From Pseudomonadota bacterium (GTDB lineage Bacteria; Pseudomonadota; Gammaproteobacteria; Pseudomonadales; Pseudomonadaceae), in assembly GCA_023388335.1 (NCBI GenBank), contig JAEWGL010000019.1, forward strand, positions 1-18,450: a stretch of DNA of 18,450 nt, given 5' to 3'. The notes beneath the pieces are model-generated. The model had not been told where the DNA came from and made no database searches. It was given only the letters and a program-made list of their open reading frames with translations. Positions 8,028 to 14,455 of this stretch are shown one piece after another (position 1 is the stretch's first letter; each line of letters opens with the position of its first letter). Position numbers and translations under genes: made by a program.

Positions 8028-9347
8028 TCAAAGTCGTTTGCGCGGCAGCTCCAAGCTCACCCGCAAACCGCCCAGCGGGCTTTCGAGCAGCGTCAGTCGA
8101 CCATTCCAGGCATCGACGATGTCGCGCACGATGCCAAGGCCCAGGCCATGGCCATCGACCTGCTCGTCCAGCCGCGAGCCGCGCTCGAGTACCTGTTGGC
8201 GCGCCTTCTGGGGGATACCAGGGCCATCGTCATCGACCCACAGCTGGTAGCCCTCGGCGGTCTGCGCGATACCCAGGCGTACTTCGCTGTCAGCCCACTT
8301 GCAAGCGTTGTCGAGCAGGTTGCCAAGCAGCTCGAGCAGGTCTTCCCGGTCCCAGGGCAACAGCAGGCCGGAAGGGACATCCGCTTCTAGCCGCAGGCCG
8401 TCGCCATGGATCATGCCCAGCGTGCCCAGTAACCCCGGCAACTCGGCATCACAGTCGAACTGCGCGCCCGGCAGCGCGTCGCCGGCCAGGCGCGCACGGT
8501 TGAGCTCGCGGCCCAGGCGCTGCTGGATCTGGTCCAACTGCTCGCGCAGCTGCGCACGCACCTCGGGCAGGTCCTTGAGCCGCTCGCTGGAGGCCAGACT
8601 GAGCAGCACCGCCAAGGGCGTCTTCAGGGCATGCCCGAGGTTGCCAAGCGCATTGCGCGAACGGCGCAGGCTGTCTTCGGTGTGCGCCAGCAGATGGTTG
8701 ATCTGCGCTACCAGCGGTTCCAGTTCGCTGGGCACCTGGGTATCGAGCTGTGAACGTTGTCCCTGCTGCAGTTGCGCGATCTGTTCGCGGGCGCGCTCCA
8801 AGGGTCGCAGCGAACGGGTAACGGTGATGCGCTGGAGCACCAGGATCAGGATCAGCGCGACCAGGCCAAGGCCCAGACCGATCTGCTGCATCCGCCGGAA
8901 ACCGTCGCGCACCGGCGAATAGTTCTGCGCCACGCTGATCGAGATGGATTGGCCCAGACGCCGATAATCGGCACGCAGGACCAGCAACTGCTGCCCTTCT
9001 GGGCCCAGTTCCAGGCTGGCGTCCAGGCCCGGCTCGCTCGGGCGCGGCATGTCCAGGTCCCACAGCGAACGCGAACGCCAGCTGCCATCGTCGAAATCGA
9101 TGCGGAAGTAATACCCGGAAAACGGCCGCTGGTAGGCCGAGGACACTCGCCGCTCATCCAGCTGGATGCCGTTGGGGCCACGCACCAGCGCCACCAGCAG
9201 GTTTTCGCTTTCTTTGCGCAGCCCGGCTTCCAGGTAGTGCTGCAGGCCAACCTCGAACAGCCACAGGCTCAACTGCGCCAGCGCCAGACCGACGACCACC
9301 AGTACTGCGATCAGCCCCAGGCTCAGGCGCGCCTGGATCGACTTCAC
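8028..9347 (-). CDS. bqsS: Sensor histidine kinase, BqsS/CarS-like
   Basis: This is a 439-aa inner-membrane histidine kinase. Transmembrane helix 1 is at about residues 8-30, a periplasmic domain at about 31-155, helix 2 at about 156-172, then HAMP-like and catalytic domains. The H-box GNLGHALKTPL puts the phospho-acceptor at H239. The N-box NLLDNACKWA is at 344-352, G1 DDDGPGIP at 372-379 and G2 GHGLGLG at 399-405. Right after helix 1 is R44-K-E46-S-E48, spaced like the R-x-E-x-E iron-sensing motif I recall for P. aeruginosa BqsS. The start is GTG, overlapping the regulator stop as GTGA (4 bases), so translation is coupled. Gene order (two PepSY proteins, regulator, kinase) matches the bqs/car locus, which senses ferrous iron and responds to calcium in P. 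aeruginosa. Orthology is inferred from order and motifs, and the ligand here is not proven. Confidence 0.8.
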   Translation of the reverse strand: MKSIQARLSLGLIAVLVVVGLALAQLSLWLFEVGLQHYLEAGLRKESENLLVALVRGPNGIQLDERRVSSAYQRPFSGYYFRIDFDDGSWRSRSLWDLDMPRPSEPGLDASLELGPEGQQLLVLRADYRRLGQSISISVAQNYSPVRDGFRRMQQIGLGLGLVALILILVLQRITVTRSLRPLERAREQIAQLQQGQRSQLDTQVPSELEPLVAQINHLLAHTEDSLRRSRNALGNLGHALKTPLAVLLSLASSERLKDLPEVRAQLREQLDQIQQRLGRELNRARLAGDALPGAQFDCDAELPGLLGTLGMIHGDGLRLEADVPSGLLLPWDREDLLELLGNLLDNACKWADSEVRLGIAQTAEGYQLWVDDDGPGIPQKARQQVLERGSRLDEQVDGHGLGLGIVRDIVDAWNGRLTLLESPLGGLRVSLELPRKRL

Positions 9348-10012
9348 TCGCCGCTCCCGGCATAGCGATAGCCCTGGCCCCGGCGCGTCTCGATGACACT
9401 GCGGCCAAGCTTGCGCCGCAGGTGGTTGACATGCACTTCAAGAACGTTGGAATCGCGCTCGGTCTCACCGTCGTAGAGATGCTCGGCCAGGTGGCTCTTG
9501 GAGAGAATCTGTTGCGGGTGCAACATGAAATAGCGCAGCAGGCGGAACTCCGCCGCGGTCAGCTGGATGTCGACGCCCTCGCGCATCACGCACTGACGGC
9601 CTTCGTCCAGGTGCAGGCCTGCGGCTTCCAGTGTCGGCTGGTTGGCCAGGCCACGGGCACGGCGCAGTAATGCCTGGATGCGCAGTTGCAGCTCTTCGGG
9701 ATGGAAGGGTTTGCTCAGGTAGTCATCGGCGCCAGCCTTGAGCCCCTCGATGCGCTCGGCCCAGGAGCCGCGCGCGGTGAGGATCAGCACGGGGGTCGCC
9801 AGCGCGGCGGCGCGCCACTGGGCCAGGACCTCCAGGCCCGGCAACCCCGGGAGGCCGAGATCGAGGATGATCAGGTCGTAGGGCTCGCTCTGGCCCTGGT
9901 AGACCGCATCGCGGCCATCGGCCAGCCAGTCCACGGCATAGCCCTGGCGTTGCAGGCTGGCGGTCAGTTCGTCGGCCAGGAGGACATTGTCCTCAACCAG
10001 TAGCAGGCGCAT
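9344..10012 (-). CDS. bqsR: OmpR/PhoB-family response regulator, BqsR/CarR-like
   Basis: This is a 222-aa two-component response regulator. The receiver domain (1-115) has the acidic pair E7-D8, phospho-acceptor D51 in ILDLGLPG, T79 and K101 in LSKPF. The OmpR-type winged helix (about 125-220) includes LTAAEFRLLRYFMLHP, the recognition-helix region SNVLEVHVNHLRRKLG, and the wing sequence IETRRGQGYRY. Its ATG (10012) directly follows the TGA of the upstream PepSY gene with no gap, and its own stop overlaps the kinase GTG, so all four genes look co-transcribed and translationally coupled. Likely targets include its own operon, whose upstream region contains TTAAG half-sites. The exact regulon cannot be read from this window. 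Confidence 0.85.
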   Translation of the reverse strand: MRLLLVEDNVLLADELTASLQRQGYAVDWLADGRDAVYQGQSEPYDLIILDLGLPGLPGLEVLAQWRAAALATPVLILTARGSWAERIEGLKAGADDYLSKPFHPEELQLRIQALLRRARGLANQPTLEAAGLHLDEGRQCVMREGVDIQLTAAEFRLLRYFMLHPQQILSKSHLAEHLYDGETERDSNVLEVHVNHLRRKLGRSVIETRRGQGYRYAGSGE

Positions 10013-10342
10013 TCAGTCGTCTTCCTCGTCTTTGAGCAAGGCCCCGGTGCTGGCGTCGAGCTTGATCTCGCGCACCACGCCGGCGGGGGTCAGCAGTTCG
10101 ACCTCGTACTCGTAGCGGTCGTCGTCCTCTTCCAGCTCCGCCTCCAGCAGCCGCGCCCCGGGATAACGTCCCAGGGCGGATTCGAGCAATTGTTCGAGCG
10201 GCAGGATGACGCCCTTCTGCCTGAGTTCGAGGGCCTCGTCCTGGTCCAGGTCACGCGATACTGCGAGCGAGGATACGGCCAGTGAAGAGCAGGCCAACAG
10301 CGCCAGAAGCAACGCTCGCGCCATTCGCGGCGATCGGCTCAT
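10013..10342 (-). CDS. Small secreted PepSY-domain protein (second copy)
   Basis: This 109-aa protein has an N-terminal hydrophobic signal (MARALLLALLACSSLAVSSLA; the cysteine at about residue 18 is not in a convincing lipobox). A single PepSY-like domain follows (about 50-105), with GARLLEAELEEDDDRYEYEV and an EIKLDASTGALL strand, ending in an acidic tail DEEDD. It is probably periplasmic. Its ATG overlaps the stop of the preceding PepSY gene by one base (TGATG), and its stop abuts the regulator start. PepSY proteins beside two-component systems often modulate the sensor or bind cations; the acidic tail fits cation contact, but this is inference. In P. aeruginosa the equivalent positions are bqsP/bqsQ. 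Confidence 0.8.
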   Translation of the reverse strand: MSRSPRMARALLLALLACSSLAVSSLAVSRDLDQDEALELRQKGVILPLEQLLESALGRYPGARLLEAELEEDDDRYEYEVELLTPAGVVREIKLDASTGALLKDEEDD

Positions 10343-10650
10343 CAGTTGTCTCGTTCATCCTTGAGGACTTCACCGGTCTTGGCGTCCAGGTCCACGTCCC
10401 ACTCGACGTTCTGGGCATCGCGCAGCTCGACCTTGTAGATGTACCGACCGTAGCTGTCTTCGAGCTCGGTATCGGTGACCGTGGCGCCGGGGTGCTTGGC
10501 CACGGCGGCGGCCTTGAGTTCTTCCAGCGGCTTGATGGTCTTGTCGTTGACCAGCTTCACGGCCTGGTCGAGCTGAACGTCCTTGGCCAGGGCAACGTTG
10601 GCGCCGAAGGCCAGGGTGGCGGCGGTGAACAGGGCAGTCAAAGTTTTCAT
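10342..10650 (-). CDS. Small secreted PepSY-domain protein (first copy)
   Basis: This 102-aa protein starts with a clean Sec signal peptide (MKTLTALFTAATLAFGANVALA, predicted cut after ALA at about 22). One PepSY domain follows, with HPGATVTDTELEDSYGRYIY and DVDLDAKTGEVL. It resembles the next gene in the operon in length and domain layout but is diverged, suggesting an old tandem duplication. A good ribosome binding site (GGAGAG, about 6 bases upstream) supports the ATG at 10650. As the promoter-proximal gene of the PepSY-PepSY-regulator-kinase operon, it is likely to be the most strongly made. A periplasmic role in signal tuning or metal binding is inferred from context. Confidence 0.85.
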   Translation of the reverse strand: MKTLTALFTAATLAFGANVALAKDVQLDQAVKLVNDKTIKPLEELKAAAVAKHPGATVTDTELEDSYGRYIYKVELRDAQNVEWDVDLDAKTGEVLKDERDN

Positions 10651-10670
10651 GCTTTCTCTCCATCGAGATG

Positions 10671-10720
10671 TTCAAGTTGTCTACGGCGTTAAGATTACGA
10701 CCCTGTCCTTAACTCAAGCT
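10671..10720. promoter_or_regulatory. TTAAG half-sites upstream of the PepSY/two-component operon
   Basis: TTAAG at 10689-10693 faces CTTAA at 10708-10712, followed by CTCAAG (10713-10718 region), with TTCAAG at 10671-10676. TTAAG repeats are the kind of half-site used by BqsR and PmrA-type regulators, but the spacing here is an inverted pair and not the TTAAG-N6-TTAAG direct repeat reported for BqsR. It lies 39-62 bases upstream of the first PepSY start codon, where autoregulation would be expected. Confidence 0.4.
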
Positions 10721-10769
10721 GAAAACAACTGGCGCCATGATAGCGCAGGCTGGCGGCCCGAAGGTCCTC

Positions 10770-10775
10770 TATAAT
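10770..10775 (+). promoter_or_regulatory. Consensus -10 (TATAAT) for the patatin-like gene
   Basis: A perfect TATAAT lies 27 bases upstream of the chosen ATG at 10803. Transcription would start near 10782. This argues against the longer frame that opens with an ATG at 10737, upstream of this -10. The -35 is poor. Confidence 0.5.
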
Positions 10776-10802
10776 CAAGCGCTTGTTGCCAGCGAGGCCC
10801 GC

Positions 10803-11882
10803 ATGAGCGCCATCCATATCAAGTACCCTGCCCTTACCCTCAAGGCCGGCCAGCGCGCCTTGGGGCAGATCCGCGAGCGTGGCCTGCTGGCCGCCGATGT
10901 CGGCGTGCTGCCGGGAGCCGCCGGCGGGCCAAAGCCCTTGGGCATCCAGGGCCTGGACCTGGCGCTGTTCGGTGACTGGCTGCCGTCGGCGCCGCGCCAG
11001 CGCGCGCTGATCGGCGCCTCGATCGGCTCCTGGCGCTTCGCCAGTGCCTGCCTGGAGGACCCGGTCGCAGGCTTGCGCCGCCTGGGTGAGCTGTATACCG
11101 AACAGGATTTCGCCAAGGGGGTGACCCCGGCCGACGTCAGTCGCAGTTGCCAGCGCATGCTCGACGACCTGCTGCAGGGACGTGACGGGCAGATCCTCGC
11201 CAACGCGCAGTACCGCCTGAACATCATGGTGGTCAAGAGCAAAGGCCTGCTCGCCCATGATCATCGCGGCCGCCTGGGCATGGGCCTGTCATCGGTAGTC
11301 GCCAGCAATCTGCTGGGCCGGCCCTACCTGGCCCGGCATTTCGAACGGGTGATCCTCCACGATGCGCGCTCGGCACCACCGCTGGACGCCCTGACCGACT
11401 TCCCTTCGCGCTGCCTGCCGCTGGACCTGGGCAACCTGCGTCACGCCCTGCTCGCCTCGGGCTCCATCCCCATGGTCATGGAAGGGGTGCGGGACATCCC
11501 CGGCGCAGGTCCTGGCACCTTCCGCGATGGTGGCCTGCTCGACTATCACCTGGACCTGCCCTACCGCGGCGATGACCTGGTGCTCTACCCACACTTCACC
11601 GACAAAGTGGTCCCAGGCTGGTTCGACAAAGCCCTGCCTTGGCGCCGCGGCGACGCCAAGCGCCTGCACAACGTATTGCTGCTGGCGCCGTCGCCGCACT
11701 ACCTGGCCAGCCTGCCCTACGGCAAGCTGCCGGACCGCAACGATTTCAAGCGTTTCATGGGCGATGCCGGCAGCCGTCGACGCTACTGGTACCAGGCAAT
11801 CGCCGAAAGCCAGCGCCTGGGCGACGAACTGCTGGAGCTGATCGCCACCGGGCGGCTGCACACGCAACTGCAACCCTTGTAG
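10803..11882 (+). CDS. Patatin-like serine hydrolase (phospholipase family)
   Basis: This 359-aa cytoplasmic protein has a patatin-type Ser-Asp dyad. A glycine-rich oxyanion motif (GAAGGPKPLG, 38-47) precedes the nucleophile elbow IGASIGSW with S73, and the catalytic aspartate is D242 in FRDGG. No signal peptide or membrane segment is seen. The expected activity is acyl-ester hydrolysis on phospholipids or other lipids; the true substrate is unknown. ATG at 10803 is preferred to the in-frame ATG at 10737 because a TATAAT box and GAGG (about 6 bases upstream) lie between them and because the patatin-like region begins here. It is divergent from the PepSY operon. It is the last complete host gene before the prophage. 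Confidence 0.82.
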   Translation: MSAIHIKYPALTLKAGQRALGQIRERGLLAADVGVLPGAAGGPKPLGIQGLDLALFGDWLPSAPRQRALIGASIGSWRFASACLEDPVAGLRRLGELYTEQDFAKGVTPADVSRSCQRMLDDLLQGRDGQILANAQYRLNIMVVKSKGLLAHDHRGRLGMGLSSVVASNLLGRPYLARHFERVILHDARSAPPLDALTDFPSRCLPLDLGNLRHALLASGSIPMVMEGVRDIPGAGPGTFRDGGLLDYHLDLPYRGDDLVLYPHFTDKVVPGWFDKALPWRRGDAKRLHNVLLLAPSPHYLASLPYGKLPDRNDFKRFMGDAGSRRRYWYQAIAESQRLGDELLELIATGRLHTQLQPL

Positions 11883-11887
11883 CGGCC

Positions 11888-11912
11888 ATGCTGGTAGACT
11901 GCGTGCCAGCAT
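11888..11912. repeat. 7-bp stem-loop after the patatin-like gene
   Basis: ATGCTGG (11888-11894) pairs with CCAGCAT (11906-11912), and CCA/TGG bases outside allow a longer bulged stem. It begins six bases past the patatin-like stop and has no T-tract, so it is a weak terminator candidate. Confidence 0.4.
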
Positions 11913-11935
11913 TGGTTCTACAGAGTTGATACAGC

Positions 11936-11958
11936 GTGGAAATCTTCAAGGATTCCAC
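11936..11958. other. Candidate attL core (GTGGAA-N11-TTCCAC palindrome)
   Basis: GTGGAA (11936-11941) and TTCCAC (11953-11958) form an inverted repeat with an 11-base centre, the size and shape of tyrosine-recombinase core sites. It lies between the last host gene and the integrase. The GTG at 11936 would open a 53-codon frame beginning VEIFKDST, which resembles the start of QueD (MExFKxFTFE). That would fit phage insertion near the 5' end of queD, but the match is short. Confidence 0.3.
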
Positions 11959-12070
11959 GGTCGCCTCCCGCCGAAAACCGAGCGATACCAAAAAAAAGCC
12001 AGACAGCCCGCAAATGGGCGATATTGGCGTATCGCCGCGTACCGCTCTGTACCTTCCCATGTCGAAACAT

Positions 12071-12121
12071 CTAGTACATCATCCAGTACATCAATAACGC
12101 CCAGCCAGGAGAATGTACTAG
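12071..12121. promoter_or_regulatory. GTACAT repeats upstream of integrase (candidate arm sites/operator)
   Basis: CTAGTACATCAT (12071-12082) is followed directly by CCAGTACATCAA (12083-12094), a 12-base tandem repeat with 10 matches. CTAGTACAT (12071-12079) is inverted as ATGTACTAG at 12113-12121, overlapping the integrase GTG. The arrangement suits integrase arm-type sites, and binding there could also shut off integrase expression. Confidence 0.5.
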
Positions 12122-13341
12122 TGGCGCTCACGGACACCGCGGCCAGGCAGGCCAAGCCCCGAGAAAAGGGCTATACCCTCGCAGATTCCCTTGGGTTGTC
12201 GCTGTACATCGCCGAGACCGGCGTCAAGAGCTGGCACTTCAGGTTTACCTGGCTGGGCAAGCAGGTCCGGATTTCGTTCGGGACATACCCGGAGATCGGA
12301 TTGAAGGAGGCGCGTGCGCGAAGGGATGAGGCGCGCGAAGAGGTTGCGCAGGGCAAAGACCCGCGCGAATCAAGGAGGGAGAAAAAGATAGAGCGCCTTG
12401 GCGCCCAGGAGAGGACATTCCGCCGGGTCTATGAAGAGTGGCTGGAATTCAGGAAGGGAGGGTTGACCGCATCGACAATCAAGATCATCTCCAATGCTAT
12501 GGAGCTTGATGTGCTGCCTGCGCTCGGCCTTCGCCAGATCGACGCTATCAAGCGCGCAGACGTGATCACACTCGTTCGCCGGATAGAGCGCCGAGGATCA
12601 ATTACCACGGCTGTTAAAACCCGGCAGTGGATTGGTCAGGTGTTCCGGTACGCGATCGCCACCGGGATGATTGAGACAAACCCCACGGCGGAAATGCACG
12701 CTGTGACCAAGAAGATGGAGCCGCATAAAAACCGACCCTTCCTCGGGTTTTCTGAAATGCCAGAGATCATCAAGGCCATCAGGGTAAGTCAGTCAGGAAT
12801 TCTGCTGCAGAACGCAACCCTGCTTCTCATCCTGACCGCCAGCAGGCCGACCGAGGTGCGCAGGGCTGAATGGACTGAAATAGATCTGGAGTCTGCAACC
12901 TGGTCCATACCCGCGGCGAAGATGAAGATGCGCCGGGCCCATGTCGTTCCCCTGTCACGCCAGGCGGTCGCGATTCTGCGCGCCATGCTGCCGATATCAG
13001 GCAACCTGAGGTATGTTTTCCCGAACCGTAGCGATGCAGTTCGCCCAATCGGCATCAACTACGCGGTCAACCTGCTGGACCGATGCGGCTACACAGGCCG
13101 GCAGTCTCCCCACGGGTTCCGCCACCTGTTCTCCACTGAGATGAACGGGCGCGGCTACAACCGCGACTGGATAGAGCGCCAGCTTGCGCATGCCGATAGC
13201 AGCTCGATCCGTGACGTTTACAACCACGCCACTTATCTTGAGCAGCGCCGGGAAATGATGCAGGCCTGGGCAGACTTGGTTCTGCCGGAAGGAGGCGAAG
13301 ACTGCCCCTCAGGGGAGGCTGGAGCCCCCATCATCCTGTGA
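12121..13341 (+). CDS. Prophage tyrosine integrase (P4-type, DUF4102 N-terminus)
   Basis: This 406-aa site-specific recombinase inserts and excises the prophage. The N-terminal arm-binding (DUF4102-like) region includes LADSLGLSLYI and ISFGTYPEIGLKEARARRDE (51-70). A SAM-like core-binding domain lies at about 100-200, and the catalytic domain after 205. The catalytic set is visible: R242 in LTASRPTEVR, H331 and R334 in SPHGFRH, H357 in QLAHAD, and nucleophile Y372 in NHATYLEQRR. The start is GTG at 12121 (peptide MALTDTAARQAKP, the usual family opening) with AGGAG at 12107-12111; the open frame runs further upstream to 11926, but that part is unlikely to be translated. The 3' end overlaps a convergent small gene by 33 bases. 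No excisionase gene is recognised in the window. Confidence 0.93.
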   Translation: MALTDTAARQAKPREKGYTLADSLGLSLYIAETGVKSWHFRFTWLGKQVRISFGTYPEIGLKEARARRDEAREEVAQGKDPRESRREKKIERLGAQERTFRRVYEEWLEFRKGGLTASTIKIISNAMELDVLPALGLRQIDAIKRADVITLVRRIERRGSITTAVKTRQWIGQVFRYAIATGMIETNPTAEMHAVTKKMEPHKNRPFLGFSEMPEIIKAIRVSQSGILLQNATLLLILTASRPTEVRRAEWTEIDLESATWSIPAAKMKMRRAHVVPLSRQAVAILRAMLPISGNLRYVFPNRSDAVRPIGINYAVNLLDRCGYTGRQSPHGFRHLFSTEMNGRGYNRDWIERQLAHADSSSIRDVYNHATYLEQRREMMQAWADLVLPEGGEDCPSGEAGAPIIL

Positions 13342-13575
13342 TTCGCAGAATAGCCCTATTGCCCAGGCCTCCTCATGCTCGAGCAGAGCCCACAGCCTGG
13401 CCGCATCGACGAACTCCAGCATCTCGGACAATTGGCCGTCATCAACCTCTCGGCGCCGATGCGCGCCGAATGCCATTTCCGAAAGCACGGCGGCCCGGCC
13501 ATCCGGATCGGTGACCAGCGCGCTCTGGTCATTTAGCTCAGCCAGCCAGGCCTGCGGTAGGCTAATAATCAGCAC
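13309..13575 (-). CDS. Small phage protein of unknown function (88 aa)
   Basis: I do not recognise this 88-aa protein. It is acidic, with a helical-looking centre (LSEMLEFVDAARLWALLEHEEAW) and no signal peptide or membrane segment. Its GTG start lies inside the last 14 bases of the preceding 98-aa gene, so the two are probably translationally coupled and share the LexA-controlled promoter. Its end overlaps the convergent integrase gene by 33 bases. Codon usage is GC-rich like the integrase part of the prophage. A DNA-damage-induced phage function is inferred only from the promoter. Confidence 0.6.
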   Translation of the reverse strand: MLIISLPQAWLAELNDQSALVTDPDGRAAVLSEMAFGAHRRREVDDGQLSEMLEFVDAARLWALLEHEEAWAIGLFCESQDDGGSSLP

Positions 13576-13858
13576 GGCACCACCAGGATTGGGCGTAGAG
13601 CACCCCGTCTACCTCTTCCACGCCAGTGATGTTCATCCCGAGCTGAGCCATGCCGTTCACGTCGGCATCCAGCAGGCGCGGGATGATGTCGGGACCCGGG
13701 GACGGGTTGAATACCCAGGCCTGAGTCGATACCCGGCCCAGCGCCTCGCTGTGGTGTTCGCCGATATGGATGTCCGCCTTCAGGGGCTGGATCTTCCGCA
13801 GTTGCTCTGGAGGAATGGCGACACCGCGGATGCGGCGTCGGACGATGAGGAAATACAT
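13562..13858 (-). CDS. LexA-controlled small phage protein of unknown function (98 aa)
   Basis: I do not recognise a domain in this 98-aa protein. It opens with MYFLIVRRRIRG and contains PPEQLRKIQPLKADIHIGEH, VSTQAWVFNPSPGPDIIPR and a terminal LYAQSWWCRADY. There is no clear signal peptide. It is the first gene behind a near-perfect SOS box, located 10 bases upstream of its ATG, so expression should be low in the lysogen and rise upon DNA damage. It overlaps the following 88-aa gene by 14 bases. An anti-repressor, or a function assisting prophage induction or replication, is possible, but nothing in the sequence shows which. Confidence 0.65.
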   Translation of the reverse strand: MYFLIVRRRIRGVAIPPEQLRKIQPLKADIHIGEHHSEALGRVSTQAWVFNPSPGPDIIPRLLDADVNGMAQLGMNITGVEEVDGVLYAQSWWCRADY

Positions 13859-13868
13859 GGCGCACCAA

Positions 13869-13888
13869 TACTGTACAAAGATACAGTA
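13869..13888 (-). promoter_or_regulatory. LexA (SOS) box
   Basis: The 20 bases TACTGTACAAAGATACAGTA contain CTGT-N8-ACAG and match the E. coli LexA consensus (TACTGTATATATATACAGTA) at 17 of 20 positions. The symmetrical arms ATACTGTA/TACAGTAT are a perfect 8-bp inverted repeat (13868-13875 and 13882-13889). It ends 10 bases before the ATG of the 98-aa gene, so bound LexA would block its promoter or initiation complex. Confidence 0.85.
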
Positions 13889-13924
13889 TCGTATGATCCT
13901 AGGGAGCCCCGCGGCAATGACCGC

Positions 13925-13987
13925 TCAGCGGTAGGCCATCACCATAACCGGAAGCAACCGGCCGGCGACGGCGGTGGCCGCGCTCAT
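13925..13987 (-). pseudogene. 20-codon remnant overlapping the lysozyme-like stop (possible lysis gene remnant)
   Basis: A 20-codon frame (MSAATAVAGRLLPVMVMAYR) starts in an ATGA overlap with the stop of the lysozyme-like gene and is hydrophobic. In many phages a holin or Rz spanin gene starts in exactly this way behind the lysozyme. The frame stops at once, so if it was such a gene it is now truncated. Chance is a real alternative. Confidence 0.25.
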
Positions 13988-14427
13988 GCCAGCGCCCGCC
14001 GCACGCCCTCATCAATCACCTCTGCCCGATACGGGTTGCCGCCATTCTCATGGATGATGATGCTGAGCACCATGCCGCGCAGGGTGGCTGGGTCCTTGAT
14101 GTTGATCGGGGCGGCGGGCTTCACACCCAGGCGTTTGGCCACCGCCGCAGCGTAGGCCTGGGTGTCGTTCTCGTTGCTCGGCGCCCAGCGGTTCACGGTC
14201 TCCAGCACCGTGTCGATGCCCTTCCCGCCCACGCCGGGCATGCCGTCCTTGCCGCGGTAGTTGATGAGCAGCTTGCCCAGGGCGCGGATGCCGTTCTCCG
14301 GGGAGTCGAAGCGAGCGAAGCGCGGCTTGGCCGCGCCCTGCTCCAGGCCCAGCTGGCCCACCCAGTCGTTGCGGGGGTTGAAATCGATGTTGCCGGGGTT
14401 GTTGTTGCGTACACCGCGAGCGGTCAT
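13984..14427 (-). CDS. Phage lysozyme-like/virion protein with RNNNPGNI motif
   Basis: This 147-aa protein has the hallmark opening TARGVRNNNPGNI, followed by RFARFDSPENGIRALGKLL and NRWAPSNENDTQAYAAAVAKRLGV. The family is common in Pseudomonas prophages and is annotated as a phage structural/lysozyme-like (P5-type) peptidoglycan-degrading protein. No signal peptide or transmembrane helix is seen. The ATG at 14427 is chosen over the longer frame (open to 14544) because GGAG lies six bases upstream and the conserved motif starts directly after it; the extra 39 residues would run through a terminator-like T-tract. It is probably a host-lysis or virion entry enzyme. The next gene upstream is divergent. 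Downstream is a 20-codon remnant. Confidence 0.7.
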   Translation of the reverse strand: MTARGVRNNNPGNIDFNPRNDWVGQLGLEQGAAKPRFARFDSPENGIRALGKLLINYRGKDGMPGVGGKGIDTVLETVNRWAPSNENDTQAYAAAVAKRLGVKPAAPINIKDPATLRGMVLSIIIHENGGNPYRAEVIDEGVRRALA

Positions 14428-14442
14428 AGGTTTCTCCAGGCG

Positions 14443-14455
14443 AAAAAAAGCCCGC
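14443..14455 (-). terminator. Half of an intrinsic terminator (GCGGGC + T7)
   Basis: On the minus strand GCGGGC (14455-14450) is followed by seven T (14449-14443), the right arm and tail of a typical terminator, but the expected GCCCGC left arm is missing (CCTGCC is found instead). It sits where base composition changes, just upstream of the lysozyme-like gene, and may mark a recombination joint. Confidence 0.35.

Noticed and set aside
7685..8503. + strand open frame of 272 codons spanning the REP region and the kinase 3' end
   Set aside because: It runs through the REP pair and is antisense to the kinase catalytic domain; it is a shadow frame.
10671..10720. Canonical BqsR box (TTAAG-N6-TTAAG)
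   Set aside because: The TTAAG sites present are inverted and spaced too far apart; only a candidate regulatory region is reported.
11883..12000. tRNA or tmRNA 3' end as the prophage attachment site
   Set aside because: No cloverleaf, CCA-type end or GTTCRA T-loop motif in a tRNA context was found in this stretch.
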